Both the position numbers and the translations under genes were made by a program. Below, piece after piece: positions 50,702 to 59,983 of a stretch of DNA of 64,000 nucleotides. Location of the stretch: the NCBI RefSeq assembly GCF_014873145.1, contig NZ_JADBEK010000001.1, forward strand, positions 7,936,001-8,000,000. The letters run 5' to 3'. Within the stretch, counting starts at the first letter, position 1, and each line of letters begins with the position of its first letter. The stretch comes from Nonomuraea angiospora. GTDB taxonomy: Bacteria > Actinomycetota > Actinomycetes > Streptosporangiales > Streptosporangiaceae. The notes beneath the pieces were generated by a model. That model made no database searches, was not told the origin of the DNA, and was given only the letters and a program-made list of their open reading frames with translations.

Positions 50702-51622
50702 ATGCCCAGACTCGCCTATCTCGGACCGGAAGGCACCTTCACCGAAGAGGCCCTGCGGCTCCTCGACCCCACGGCCGAGCGCCTGCCCTGCGCCAACGTG
50801 CCCGCCGCGCTCAACGCCGCTCGCAGCGGCGAGGCCGACGGCGCCGTCGTGCCGCTGGAGAACTCCATCGAGGGCGCGATCACCACGACGCTCGACGAGT
50901 TCGCGTGGGGCGAGCCGTTGCTGATCACGGCCGAGCTGCTGCTGCCGGTGCAGTTCTCGCTGCTGGCCCGGCCCGGCACCGAGATCCCCCACATCAAGCG
51001 GGTCTACACGCATCCCGCGGCCATCACCCAGTGCCGCGCCTTCATCACGCGCGAGGTGCCCGACGCCGTCGTGGTGGCCGCGCCGTCGACCGCGGCGGCG
51101 GCCCAGGAGGTCTCGCTGCCCGGCTCGCCGTACGACGCCGCCATCGCCGCCCGCATCGCCGGCGAGCACTACGGGCTGGTGGAGCTGGCCACGGACATCG
51201 GCGACAGGTCCGACACCGTGACAAGGTTCGTGCGGGTGGCCCGGCCCGGGCCGCTGCCCGAGCCGACCGGGTCCGACCGCACCACGCTGGTCGTCTTCCT
51301 CGCCGACGACCACCCGGGCGCGCTGCTGGAGATGCTGACGGAGTTCTCCGTACGCGGGGTCAACCTGACGCGCATCGAGTCGCGGCCGACCGGTGACGGC
51401 ATCGGGCGCTACTTCTTCCACTTCGACTTCGAGGGGCACGTGGCCGACGCCCGGGTCGGGGAGGCCCTCGCCGGGCTCCACCGCATCTGCGGCGAGGTGC
51501 GTTTCCTGGGCAGCTACCCGCGTGCCGACGGCATCGCGCCGCAGATCAAGCGGGGCACGTCGGATTCCGAGTTCGCCGAGGCGGGGGGCTGGCTCGCCCG
51601 GGTCCGGGCGGGTCAGGTCTGA
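50702..51622 (+). CDS. pheA: Prephenate dehydratase
   Basis: A 306-residue enzyme: the dehydratase domain (about 1-185) begins RLAYLGPEGTF and has GAVVPLENSIEGAI and the catalytic DTVTRFV; the ACT regulatory domain (about 195-275) has ESRPTGDGIGRYFFHFDFEG, the phenylalanine-binding motif. It turns prephenate into phenylpyruvate for phenylalanine synthesis and is probably inhibited by phenylalanine. It stands next to serS, an arrangement seen in Streptomyces. Confidence 0.95.
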   Translation: MPRLAYLGPEGTFTEEALRLLDPTAERLPCANVPAALNAARSGEADGAVVPLENSIEGAITTTLDEFAWGEPLLITAELLLPVQFSLLARPGTEIPHIKRVYTHPAAITQCRAFITREVPDAVVVAAPSTAAAAQEVSLPGSPYDAAIAARIAGEHYGLVELATDIGDRSDTVTRFVRVARPGPLPEPTGSDRTTLVVFLADDHPGALLEMLTEFSVRGVNLTRIESRPTGDGIGRYFFHFDFEGHVADARVGEALAGLHRICGEVRFLGSYPRADGIAPQIKRGTSDSEFAEAGGWLARVRAGQV

Positions 51623-51764
51623 GGCGGGCGACCGTCCGGGCCAGGTGATTGAGCGCGGGCCGGGCTGAGGCGGCGGCGGGCGAGTTGGTGACCGAGTGCA
51701 GGTCGGGATCGATCGAGTCCGCGTGTACGCGGTAATACGGGGGCGGGCTGCTGCCCAGCGCCGG

Positions 51765-51770
51765 TAGCCT
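51765..51770 (+). promoter_or_regulatory. -10 element of a leaderless transcript (serS)
   Basis: TAGCCT lies 7 bases before GTG 51778. Confidence 0.5.
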
Positions 51771-51777
51771 TTGGCTT

Positions 51778-53040
51778 GTGATTGACCTGCGTACCCTTCG
51801 TGAGGATCCCGACCGGCTACGGGCGTCGCAGCGTGCCCGCGGTGAGGACGACTCCGTCGTCGACACGCTGCTCGACCTGGACGAGCGCCGCCGATCCGCG
51901 CTGACCTCGTTCGAGTCTCTGCGCGCCGAGCAGAAGAGCATGGGCAAGTCGGTCTCCAAGGCGCAGGGCGAGGAGAAGGCCGCGCTGCTCCAGCGGGCCA
52001 AGGACCTCGCGAGCCAGGTCAAGGCCGCCGAGGCCGAGGCGGAGAAGCTGACGGGCGAGCTCGACGAGCTCGTCCAGGCGGTGCCCAACATCGTCGAGGA
52101 GGGCGCGCCCGAGGGTGGTGAGGACGACTACGTGGTCCTCGAGACCCATGGCGAGCCGCGCCAGTTCGACTTCGAGCCCAAGGACCATCTGGAGCTCGGC
52201 GAGGCGCTCGGCGCCATCGACATGGAGCGGGGCGCCAAGGTGTCCGGCTCGCGGTTCTTCTTCCTCAAGGGCGTCGGCGCCCGCCTGCAGCTCGGCCTGC
52301 TCAACATGGCCATGCAGCAGGCCATCGAGGCCGGGTTCACCCCGATGATCACGCCGGTGCTCGTCAAGCCGGAGACCATGCAGGGCACCGGCTTCCACGT
52401 GGCCCACGACAAGGAGATCTACCGCCTCCCCGAGGACGACCTCTACCTCGTCGGCACCTCCGAGGTCTCGCTGGCCGGCTACCACGCCCAGGAGATCCTC
52501 GACGGCGGCGACCTGCCGCTGCGCTACGCGGGCTGGTCGTCGTGCTTCCGCCGCGAAGCCGGCTCGTACGGCAAGGACACCAGGGGCATCATCCGCGTCC
52601 ACCAGTTCGACAAGGTCGAGATGTTCTCGTACGTGCGCCCTGAGGACGCCCACGAGGAGCACCTGCGCCTGCTCGGCTGGGAGAAGGAGATGATGGCCAA
52701 GATCGAGGTGCCGTACCGGATCATCGACACGGCGGCGGGAGACCTCGGCATGTCGGCGGCCCGCAAGTTCGACTGCGAGGCGTGGATCCCGACCCAGGGC
52801 CGCTACCGCGAGCTGACCTCGACCTCCAACTGCACGGAGTTCCAGGCCCGGCGGCTCGCCGTCCGCTACCGCGACAAGGACGGCAAGCCGCAGCACCTGG
52901 CCACGCTCAACGGCACGCTCGCCACGACCCGCTGGATCGTGGCGATCCTGGAGAACCACCAGCAGGCCGACGGCTCCGTGGTGGTTCCCAAGGCGCTGCG
53001 GCCCTACGTGGGCCTTGACGTGCTGGAGCCGTCCAAGTAG
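51778..53040 (+). CDS. serS: Seryl-tRNA synthetase
   Basis: A 420-residue class II synthetase. The N-terminal coiled-coil arm (about 25-105) binds the long variable arm of tRNA-Ser; the catalytic domain carries motif 2 ([22 protein letters not shown]) and motif 3 ([19 protein letters not shown]) and [15 protein letters not shown]. It uses GTG as a start. A tRNA-Ser lies 6 kb away. The last 37 bp overlap the convergent membrane protein gene. Confidence 0.96.
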   Translation: MIDLRTLREDPDRLRASQRARGEDDSVVDTLLDLDERRRSALTSFESLRAEQKSMGKSVSKAQGEEKAALLQRAKDLASQVKAAEAEAEKLTGELDELVQAVPNIVEEGAPEGGEDDYVVLETHGEPRQFDFEPKDHLELGEALGAIDMERGAKVSGSRFFFLKGVGARLQLGLLNMAMQQAIEAGFTPMITPVLVKPETMQGTGFHVAHDKEIYRLPEDDLYLVGTSEVSLAGYHAQEILDGGDLPLRYAGWSSCFRREAGSYGKDTRGIIRVHQFDKVEMFSYVRPEDAHEEHLRLLGWEKEMMAKIEVPYRIIDTAAGDLGMSAARKFDCEAWIPTQGRYRELTSTSNCTEFQARRLAVRYRDKDGKPQHLATLNGTLATTRWIVAILENHQQADGSVVVPKALRPYVGLDVLEPSK

Positions 53041-54386
53041 GCGCGGCGGGCGTCGTACCTGATGAGGACGGCGCCCCCGAGCACGGCCAGGCCGGTCAGC
53101 AGCACGGCCAGGGCGACGGCGACCCAGTACGGGCCCGGCGTGCCCACCGACCAGCCGTAGAAGGGCGTGTAGACGGTCACGTACACGAGCGGGGCCGCCA
53201 GCACCCCGACGGCCGCGGGGGTGGGCCGGGCCCGGCCCGCCACCGCCAGCACGAGGCACACCACCGTGCCCACCACGGTCGCGAGCACGCCCAACAGGCT
53301 CAGTAGAGCCGTCTCCATGCTCACGCCGACGGCGAGCGGGGCGGGGCTGTTGAGCGCGGTGAAGAGGCCGAGGCCGGCGGCCGCGGCGAAGCCGATGTAC
53401 GCGCGCTGGTAGCGCTGCAACCCCGCTGCGGCGCCGCCGAACAGCATGCACACCGCCAGGAAGATCGCCACATTGCTCTCCGGCGACAGGTCGACCTCGC
53501 TGAACTCCGGCGAGCCGGGCCAGCCGACGCGCCGCCACTCGCCGGACATGTCGCGGACCACGATCCCGTCCAGGCCGTTCGCGACGACCACGACGTGCCC
53601 GCCGGGACGGGGCTGCACGGCCAGCGCCATCGAATGCTGCCTGGCCCAGGACGGGTACCGCCGGGCGAGCCGCTCGCGGTCGTCCGCGGTGAGCGCCCAC
53701 GACGGGCCCCAGGTCTTGCCGCCGTCGTCGGACTGCTCGACGGCGATCCGGTCGGGCATCACCCGATAGCACCGCGTCGCCTGCATGGGGACGCAGGCGG
53801 CGCTCTGCAACGGCCTGCTCGCGTCCCGCGAGCCGTCGTCATCCGACCAGGTGACCCCGCCGTCGTCGGAGACCTGGTCGATGCCGTCCCCGATGTGGAC
53901 GACGATCGAGCCCCCGTCCACCTCGACGGAGTCGGCGCTGGGCATGGGCGCGGCCGACGTGGCCGTCACCGCCAGTACGGCCAGCGGCATCGTGACGATC
54001 ACGCGCCAGCGCGCGGAGTACGACTCCAGGCTGCGGCGGCGTACCCACCAGGCCAGGGCGAGCGCGGGCAGGGCGAGGAGGTCCGTGGGATCGGCCAGGA
54101 CGCGCGATGGGCCCGCCACGAGGGTCCAGACATGGGAAGCGAGCTCAGCGCCCGTCTCCGTGGTTTTCACGAGCGTGAAGAGCACCCCGGTCAGCACGGT
54201 GGCCGCCAGATCGGCCCGCCGCCAGAAGAGCAGGGCCACCAGCGCGGGGGCGACGAGCAGCCCCGCGACGTCGCTGAGCTTGCCCGTGACCGGTCCGGGC
54301 CAGGTCTGTTTGAGCAGGTGGTCGTTGATGAAGAGCACGAACACCCCGGCAACGGTCACGGGGTGACATAACCAGGCGTACCTCAT
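53004..54386 (-). CDS. Membrane protein with Asp-box repeats
   Basis: A 460-residue protein: four N-terminal membrane helices, an external domain (about 165-310) with two Asp-box motifs ([11 protein letters not shown] and [10 protein letters not shown], as in sialidase/BNR repeats) and about six C-terminal helices. Asp-boxes are usual in beta-propellers, but only two are seen here. Function unknown. ATG 54386 is preferred; a TTG upstream at 54434 is possible. It overlaps serS by 37 bp at the 3' end. Confidence 0.75.
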   Translation of the reverse strand: MRYAWLCHPVTVAGVFVLFINDHLLKQTWPGPVTGKLSDVAGLLVAPALVALLFWRRADLAATVLTGVLFTLVKTTETGAELASHVWTLVAGPSRVLADPTDLLALPALALAWWVRRRSLESYSARWRVIVTMPLAVLAVTATSAAPMPSADSVEVDGGSIVVHIGDGIDQVSDDGGVTWSDDDGSRDASRPLQSAACVPMQATRCYRVMPDRIAVEQSDDGGKTWGPSWALTADDRERLARRYPSWARQHSMALAVQPRPGGHVVVVANGLDGIVVRDMSGEWRRVGWPGSPEFSEVDLSPESNVAIFLAVCMLFGGAAAGLQRYQRAYIGFAAAAGLGLFTALNSPAPLAVGVSMETALLSLLGVLATVVGTVVCLVLAVAGRARPTPAAVGVLAAPLVYVTVYTPFYGWSVGTPGPYWVAVALAVLLTGLAVLGGAVLIRYDARRAYLDGSSTSRPT

Positions 54387-54445
54387 GTAGGGGTGGATGG
54401 CCGCGAAGCCCAGAAGGTTCGCGGCCGTGACCAACCCGGAACAAG

Positions 54446-54482
54446 CAAAAGACCGAGGCCCGCTGGAAGCGAACCCCGGCCT
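54446..54482 (-). terminator. Possible terminator after the cold-shock gene
   Basis: On the minus strand AGGCC pairs with GGCCT around a GC-rich loop and is followed by CGGTCTTTTG. Confidence 0.35.
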
Positions 54483-54499
54483 GTCTCGCTGCTACAAGG

Positions 54500-54703
54500 T
54501 CAGATGGCGCGGACCTGGGAGGCCTGCGGCCCCTTCTGGCCCTGCGTGATCTCGAACTCGACCCGCTGACCGTCTTCAAGGCTGCGGTAGCCACTGCCTT
54601 GAATCTCGGAGAAGTGCACGAACACGTCCGGCGCACCGCCGTCCGGGGCGATGAAGCCGAAGCCCTTCTCGGCGTTGAACCACTTGACGGTTCCCTGAGC
54701 CAT
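54500..54703 (-). CDS. Cold-shock-domain protein
   Basis: A 67-residue single cold-shock domain: [15 protein letters not shown] (RNP1) and DVFVHF (RNP2), ending in QASQVRAI. It binds single-stranded RNA/DNA as a chaperone. GAGGGAG precedes ATG 54703. The 223-bp gap to the divergent HAD gene (54704-54926) is relatively AT-rich; it holds a GGGACCCAC/GTGGGTCCC inverted repeat near 54734-54755 and the presumed promoter and leader. Confidence 0.95.
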   Translation of the reverse strand: MAQGTVKWFNAEKGFGFIAPDGGAPDVFVHFSEIQGSGYRSLEDGQRVEFEITQGQKGPQASQVRAI

Positions 54704-54733
54704 AAAAGCTCTCCCTCAGGATGTGAATCTATG

Positions 54734-54756
54734 GGACCCACACCTCGTGGGTCCCG
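54734..54756. repeat. Inverted repeat in the csp leader
   Basis: GGGACCCAC and GTGGGTCCC pair around 5 bases (CACCTC-type loop), 31 bases upstream of the cold-shock ATG, so it lies in the transcript leader and could form an RNA hairpin. Confidence 0.6.
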
Positions 54757-54926
54757 GTGTGTCGTACAGCAAGCACCCGGGGTGGCTCAGACAAAGTCAT
54801 GCTGGTTTTCACTACGGGATCAGCTAATACAACGCCATCACATCTAACACCATTCTGGCGCGTTGGTGTTCCCGTACCAACGAAGATTTCTGTCAGGCGG
54901 CATCACCGGGCAAACTGGAACCTGTT

Positions 54927-55724
54927 ATGCATAGCCTTCCCGCACCCCGTCTTGTGGCCACCGACCTCGACGGCACCGCGTTGCGTACTGACGGAACCGT
55001 GTCTCCCCGCACAGTGGCGGCCTTCGGCAGAGTCGAGGAATCCGGTGCTGTGCTCGTGTTCGTGACGGGGCGGCCGCCCCGGTGGATGGGCGGGGTCGCG
55101 GGTGCCGTACGTCACCGTGGGCTCGCAATCTGTGCGAACGGGGCACTGATCTACGATCTCCATACCGAACGGATAGTGGAATCTCACCTGATCACGGTCG
55201 AGGTACTCGAGGAAGTCGTGGATCAGCTAAGAGCGAACGTGTCCGATCTCGTATTTTCGGTCGAGTATGAAGCGGGTTTTGCGCATGAGTCAGAATTCCT
55301 CCTGGGCGGCCTGGACAGGGGGGCCCTAACGGCACGCGTCGACTCCGTGACGGCGCGTCCATGCGCCAAGCTGCTGGCCCTGCACCCCGGGATGAATGCG
55401 GACGAACTGCAGGCCACCGTGGAAGGGCTCGTGGGGCATCTCGTGACCGCGACCCATTCCAGCCGCAGGGGGCTGATCGAGATGAGCGCCCAGGGTGTGA
55501 CGAAGGCCACTGCCCTGGCGGCGCTCGCCGGGCAGCACGAGATCAAGCCCTCGCAGGTGATCGCGTTCGGTGACATGCCGAACGACCTGCCCATGCTGAG
55601 CTGGGCAGGCACGTCGTACGCGGTCGCCAACGCACATCCGGACGTGATCGCGGCCGTTGACCACGTGACCGCGGCCAACGACGACGACGGGGTCGCTCAG
55701 GTGATCGAGCGGCTCTACAGATAG
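54927..55724 (+). CDS. Cof-type HAD-superfamily phosphatase
   Basis: A 265-residue IIB HAD hydrolase: motif I LVATDLDGTAL (nucleophile Asp), motif II VFVTGRP, motif III Lys near the KATAL helix and motif IV VIAFGDMPNDLPML. Family members dephosphorylate sugar phosphates and cofactors. No Shine-Dalgarno before ATG 54927. It is read away from the csp gene and toward bpa. Confidence 0.92.
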   Translation: MHSLPAPRLVATDLDGTALRTDGTVSPRTVAAFGRVEESGAVLVFVTGRPPRWMGGVAGAVRHRGLAICANGALIYDLHTERIVESHLITVEVLEEVVDQLRANVSDLVFSVEYEAGFAHESEFLLGGLDRGALTARVDSVTARPCAKLLALHPGMNADELQATVEGLVGHLVTATHSSRRGLIEMSAQGVTKATALAALAGQHEIKPSQVIAFGDMPNDLPMLSWAGTSYAVANAHPDVIAAVDHVTAANDDDGVAQVIERLYR

Positions 55725-55747
55725 CCGCGACCGGCGGCTCTCCGGCT

Positions 55748-56263
55748 TTACAGGTACGGGCCGGAGCCGCCGGGCGGGCGGTGCTGGTCGTCACCCTGCG
55801 GCACGCCGGGCAGCGCCCTGCGCATCTGCTCCAACTGGGCACGGGCGGCCATCTGCTGCGCGAACAGCGTGGTCTGGATGCCGTGGAACAACCCTTCGAG
55901 CCAGCCGACCAACTGGGCGTGCGCGATGCGCAGCTCCGCCTCGCTCGGCGGCGCGCCGTTCTCCTCCGTGAACGGAAGGGACAGCCGCTCCAGCTCATCG
56001 ACCAGCTCAGGAGCCAGGCCGTCCTCGAGCTCCTTGATGGAGGACGCGTGGATGTCCTTCAGCCGCTTGCGGCTGGCCTCGTCGAGGGGCGCGGCCCGGA
56101 CCTCGTCGAGGAGCTGCCGGATCATGCTGCCGATGCGCATCACCTTGGCGGGCTGCTCGACCAGGTTGGTGACCGATCGATCCTCTTCGCCGCTATCGCC
56201 CTGACCTTGGAAGTCAGGGCCCACCACCACGATGTGAGGGGTGTTGTTGTCCTCAGCATTCAT
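55748..56263 (-). CDS. bpa: Bacterial proteasome activator (Bpa/PafE)
   Basis: A 171-residue helical protein with the Bpa core (MRIGSMIRQLLDEVRAAPLDEASRKRL and a second long helix pair) and the C-terminal GPYL, matching the GQYL tail that docks into the 20S proteasome alpha ring in mycobacteria. It forms rings and lets unfolded proteins enter without ATP. ATG 56263 is preceded by TACGGT at 7 bases (leaderless); a GTG at 56272 overlapping the upstream stop (GTGA) is the alternative, giving 174 residues. Confidence 0.92.
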   Translation of the reverse strand: MNAEDNNTPHIVVVGPDFQGQGDSGEEDRSVTNLVEQPAKVMRIGSMIRQLLDEVRAAPLDEASRKRLKDIHASSIKELEDGLAPELVDELERLSLPFTEENGAPPSEAELRIAHAQLVGWLEGLFHGIQTTLFAQQMAARAQLEQMRRALPGVPQGDDQHRPPGGSGPYL

Positions 56264-56268
56264 AACAC

Positions 56269-57225
56269 TCACCGTACTAGCAGGATCTTGCCGACGTGCT
56301 CCCCCGAATCCAACATTCGGTGGGCTTCGGCGGCCTCGGACATCGGGAGTTTCGCGTGCACCACAGGACGCACGGCCCCGGCGCTGACCAGGGGCCAGAC
56401 GTTGTCCACAACACTACGGACGATTGCCCCCTTCTCGTCCACCGGACGTGAGCGGAGCGCGGTCGCGTGCACGGAGGCGCGCTTGCCGAGCAGGGCCCCC
56501 AGGTCGATCTTTCCCTTGAGGCCGCCCTGCAGCCCGATGATCACCAGTCGGCCGCCGGTGCGGAGCGCCCGGACGTTTCCGGCAAGGTATTTGGCGCCCA
56601 TGATGTCGAGGATGACATCCGCGCGCACTTTGTCGGCGAAGTCTTCCTCGCGGTAGTTGATGACCTCGTCCGCGCCCAGCTCCCTGACCCGTTCGCCCTT
56701 GGCCGCCGAGCCGACCGTCGCGACGACCTGCGAGCCGAGGGCCTTGGCGAGCTGCACGGCGAACGTGCCGATCCCGCTGGCCCCGCCGTGCACCAGCAGC
56801 GTCTCGCCCCTGCGCAGCCGCCCGACCATGAAGACGTTGGACCACACCGTGCACGCCACCTCCGGCAGCCCGGCGGCCTCCACCAGCGGCACCCCGTCCG
56901 GCACCGGCATGACCTGCTCCCACGGAACGGCTACGCGCTCAGCGTAACCGCCGCCCGCGAGCAGCGCGCACACCTGGTCACCAGGCTTGAACTGCTCGAC
57001 GTCCGCGCCGACCTCGGCCACCACCCCGGAGACCTCCAGCCCCGGGTACGGAGACGCGCCGGGCGGAGGCGCGTAGAACCCCTGCCGCTGCAGGACATCG
57101 GCCCGATTGACCGCCGAGGCGGTCACGTCGATGAGGACCTCTCCCCGCTCGACCCGGGGATCCGGCACCTCGCGCCACTGAAGCACCTCTGGTCCGCCCG
57201 GCTCGACGATCTCAATGGCTCGCAT
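56269..57225 (-). CDS. NADPH:quinone oxidoreductase, medium-chain type
   Basis: A 318-residue zinc-independent MDR enzyme: VNRADVLQRQGFYAPPPGASPYPGLEVSGVV (written in part only) marks the N-terminal quinone-binding half, and LLVHGGASGIGTFAVQ the Rossmann NADPH site. There are no zinc ligands. ATG 57225 is preceded by TACCGT at 7 bases and no Shine-Dalgarno. It lies just upstream of bpa, whose promoter appears to be inside its last codons. Confidence 0.9.
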   Translation of the reverse strand: MRAIEIVEPGGPEVLQWREVPDPRVERGEVLIDVTASAVNRADVLQRQGFYAPPPGASPYPGLEVSGVVAEVGADVEQFKPGDQVCALLAGGGYAERVAVPWEQVMPVPDGVPLVEAAGLPEVACTVWSNVFMVGRLRRGETLLVHGGASGIGTFAVQLAKALGSQVVATVGSAAKGERVRELGADEVINYREEDFADKVRADVILDIMGAKYLAGNVRALRTGGRLVIIGLQGGLKGKIDLGALLGKRASVHATALRSRPVDEKGAIVRSVVDNVWPLVSAGAVRPVVHAKLPMSEAAEAHRMLDSGEHVGKILLVR

Positions 57226-57339
57226 GCGAACTACGGTAGCCGGGCAAAGAAGTTGTGGGTTGCCGAGCTGTGTGGTTGCCCATGGCGTTAATCTGCAAGG
57301 TATTTGCTGCCCCTTTAGACCCACCCGAGGGGGAACACG

Positions 57340-59466
57340 GTGGCAAGACACGATCGAGAGGAATCGCTCGAGGAGCAGCTGGCGTGGCTCGACGCGATCA
57401 AGGAGACGGAGGAGGCCCCCGTCTCTGTGAGCGCCTCGACAGCGGCTGCCGACGAGCCGGTCGCCTCGCCGTACCCCCAGGACCCGTGGCGGATGGTCCC
57501 CACGCAACCCGACACGCCGACGCCGCCGCTGTTCCGGGCGGCCGTCGACTCCGTGTACGGCGCCGCGGCGGCCGAGGACCTGCCCGACGGTGAGATGGAG
57601 GCCGCAGAGTGGCTCGGCACGGCCAGCGCGGCCACGAAGGAGCCCCCGGCATTCCCACCGCCGAGCCCGCCGCGTGCGGACGACCCGTTCCATGCTCCGT
57701 TGAAGCCGCTGCCGCGGCCCGACGACACCGACACGTACGCGCTGTCGTTCACCCCGCCCGAGCCGCCGGCGCCGTCGGACCAGGACACGCAGGACACGTC
57801 CTGGTCGTCCGTGCCCGAGTGGGCGCGGGCGCCTGAGCCGCCCCGCGAGGAGCCGGAGAAGGAGACCGCCCGAGCGGAACCGGCGGAAGCCGAGCCCGCC
57901 GCGAAGAAGGACGACGAGCCCGCCTCCGAGGACACCTCTCCGAAGCACGAGCGCCCGCAGTGGCCGGATCCGTCGGACACCCTCCCGACGATCCAGCCTC
58001 CCAAGTGGTCGGAGCCGGCTGCCGCCAAGGAGCCCGAGCCCGAGGAGCGGCCGTCGTGGTCGGCGGACGAGCGCGCCGAGCTCTCGTGGCCGAAGGACGA
58101 ACCCGCGAAGCCGTCGGGGCCCAAGGGCGAGCCCACGGAGCCGCCGTGGCTGAAGGACGCCGAGCCGTCATGGCCGAAGGACGCCGAGCCGCTGTGGTCC
58201 AAGGATGCCGAGCAGTCGTGGCCGAAGGCCGAGCACGCGGAGCCTGAGGAGCGGCGCGAGGAGCGGCCTTCGTGGTCGGAGCCGGCTCAGGAGGAGCGGT
58301 CCTCGTGGTCGGAGGCGGCCCCGCAGGAACGGTCCTCGTGGTCCGAGCCGACCCTGCAGGAGCGTCCCTCCTGGTCGGAGCCGGCTCAGCAGGAGGAGGA
58401 GCCCCCGCAGCCGGCCGAGCAGCACGAGTGGCGCCCCGCGGAGCGCGAGATCCCGCCGCCCTCGGAGCGGCGGCGCCGCCCTGCCCCGATCCCCGTGTTC
58501 AACGCCCCGCCCAGGCCGCCGATCACCGGCCGCCCCACCGCCGACAGCCTCGACCCGGAGTCCCTGCTACGCGGACGGCGTAACGCCCCCTCCAAGGGCT
58601 GGCGCCGCCTGATCTACAAGGCGTCGGGAGGCTGGATCAAGCCGGGCGAACCCCCGGAGGTCCGCCGCCGCCGCGAGCTGGTGAGCAGGGCCCGCACCCC
58701 GGTCACCGCAGGTCACCACCGCGTGGCCGTGCTGAGCCTGAAGGGCGGCGTGGGCAAGACCACGACCACGGTCGGCCTCGGCGCCACCCTGGCCCAGGTC
58801 CGCGGCGACCGGGTCATCGCCGTGGACGCCAACCCCGACCGCGGCACCCTGTCCGACAAGCTCGTCCTGGAGACCTCGGCCACCGTGCGCGACCTGCTCA
58901 ACGAGCGCGACCAGGTCAAGCGCTACGTGGACATCAGGGCGTTCACGTCGCAGGCGCCCTCACGGCTGGAGGTGCTCGCCTCCGACCGCGACCCGTCGGT
59001 GTCGGAGGCGTTCAGCGGCGCCGACTACCAGGCCGTCTCCCAGGTGCTGGAGAACTTCTACTCCATCTGCATCACCGACTGCGGCACCGGCCTGCTCCAT
59101 TCCGCGATGGGCGGCGTGCTCGGGCTGGCCGACCAGATCGTCCTGGTCAGCTCCCCGTCCGTGGACGGCGCCAGGGCGGCCTCCGCGACGCTCGACTGGC
59201 TGGAGGCGCACCACTACGGCGACCTGGTGAAGAACGCGACCGTGGTGCTGTGCAGCGTGCGGCCGCGCTCGAAGTCGGCGGTGGACATCAAGAAGCTGGA
59301 GGCGCACTTCGCCGCCAGGTGCCGCGCGGTGGTCCGGGTGCCGTACGACCCGCATCTGGAGGAGGGCGCGGAGATCGACCTCGACCGGCTGCAGGAGCCG
59401 ACCAGGGACTCCTACCTGCAGCTCGCCGCCTGCGTGGGCGACGGGTTCGCGGGCCTGCGCGAATGA
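57340..59466 (+). CDS. MinD/ParA-like ATPase with long disordered N-terminus (EspI-like)
   Basis: A 708-residue protein. Residues 1-400 are Pro/Glu/Ser/Trp-rich and disordered, with four 11-residue repeats built on SSWSEPA around residues 325-350. The C-terminal 270 residues are a MinD/ParA-type ATPase: VLSLKGGVGKTTT (deviant Walker A, about 468), VIAVDANPDRG and CITDCGTGLL. This layout matches EspI and similar proteins near type VII secretion loci. No ESX gene is adjacent. GAGGGGG precedes GTG 57340. Confidence 0.85.
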   Translation: MARHDREESLEEQLAWLDAIKETEEAPVSVSASTAAADEPVASPYPQDPWRMVPTQPDTPTPPLFRAAVDSVYGAAAAEDLPDGEMEAAEWLGTASAATKEPPAFPPPSPPRADDPFHAPLKPLPRPDDTDTYALSFTPPEPPAPSDQDTQDTSWSSVPEWARAPEPPREEPEKETARAEPAEAEPAAKKDDEPASEDTSPKHERPQWPDPSDTLPTIQPPKWSEPAAAKEPEPEERPSWSADERAELSWPKDEPAKPSGPKGEPTEPPWLKDAEPSWPKDAEPLWSKDAEQSWPKAEHAEPEERREERPSWSEPAQEERSSWSEAAPQERSSWSEPTLQERPSWSEPAQQEEEPPQPAEQHEWRPAEREIPPPSERRRRPAPIPVFNAPPRPPITGRPTADSLDPESLLRGRRNAPSKGWRRLIYKASGGWIKPGEPPEVRRRRELVSRARTPVTAGHHRVAVLSLKGGVGKTTTTVGLGATLAQVRGDRVIAVDANPDRGTLSDKLVLETSATVRDLLNERDQVKRYVDIRAFTSQAPSRLEVLASDRDPSVSEAFSGADYQAVSQVLENFYSICITDCGTGLLHSAMGGVLGLADQIVLVSSPSVDGARAASATLDWLEAHHYGDLVKNATVVLCSVRPRSKSAVDIKKLEAHFAARCRAVVRVPYDPHLEEGAEIDLDRLQEPTRDSYLQLAACVGDGFAGLRE

Positions 59467-59476
59467 GGTGAGTGAG

Positions 59477-59563
59477 CGGAGGGTGTGGGATTCGAACCCA
59501 CGAGGCCATCGCTGACCTGGCCGCTTTCAAGGCGGCTGCACTCGTCCACTATGCGAACCCTCC
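59477..59563 (-). tRNA. tRNA-Ser (anticodon TGA)
   Basis: An 87-nt class II tRNA on the minus strand. The acceptor GGAGGGT pairs with the 3' ACCCTCC; the anticodon loop CTTGAAA places TGA at 59529-59527; a long variable arm and GTTCGAATC T loop are present. CCA is not encoded. It reads UCA and related serine codons. It lies 10 bp after the ATPase gene. Confidence 0.95.
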
Positions 59564-59590
59564 TGTGCGGAAACCACGATAGCGGCTGCG

Positions 59591-59941
59591 GTGACAGGGG
59601 TGTACGTTCAGGAGGTGGCGGATCTCAACGTCGAGGTGGAGCGCGGCCGGTCGGCGGCGCTCGTCCGCCTCGACGGAGATCTCGACAAGCTCACCGCGCC
59701 GCAGCTCAAGGAGTGTCTGGGCAGGCTGCTCGCCGAAGGGCTCGTGCGGGTCGACATCGACGCGAAGGCGCTGGAGTTCTGCGACTCCAGCGGCCTGTGG
59801 GTGCTCGTGGAGCACCAGCGCCGGGTCTCCGCCCAGGCCGGCACGTTACGCCTGGTCGGGGTGCACGGGGTGCTTCAGCGCGTGCTCGACGTGACGGGCC
59901 TGAAGGCCGCCTTCGACGCCGTGCTCGCCACGGAACGCTGA
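59591..59941 (+). CDS. STAS-domain anti-sigma factor antagonist (second)
   Basis: A 116-residue STAS protein: AALVRLDGDLDKLTAPQL, then DIDAKALEFCDSSGLWVLVEH with the likely phospho-Ser of DSS, and a C-terminal helix. It is the second such protein in the window. Possible starts are GTG 59591 and GTG 59615 (which AGGAG abuts). It could work with the RsbW-like ATPase at 37531. Confidence 0.9.
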   Translation: MTGVYVQEVADLNVEVERGRSAALVRLDGDLDKLTAPQLKECLGRLLAEGLVRVDIDAKALEFCDSSGLWVLVEHQRRVSAQAGTLRLVGVHGVLQRVLDVTGLKAAFDAVLATER

Positions 59942-59983
59942 GGACAGGTCAGCCGGCGAGCTGCGGTGAGCCCGCTCGTGGGC

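Noticed and set aside
59288..59530. Short minus-strand frame over tRNA-Ser
   Set aside because: It is antisense to the ATPase gene and contains the tRNA itself.
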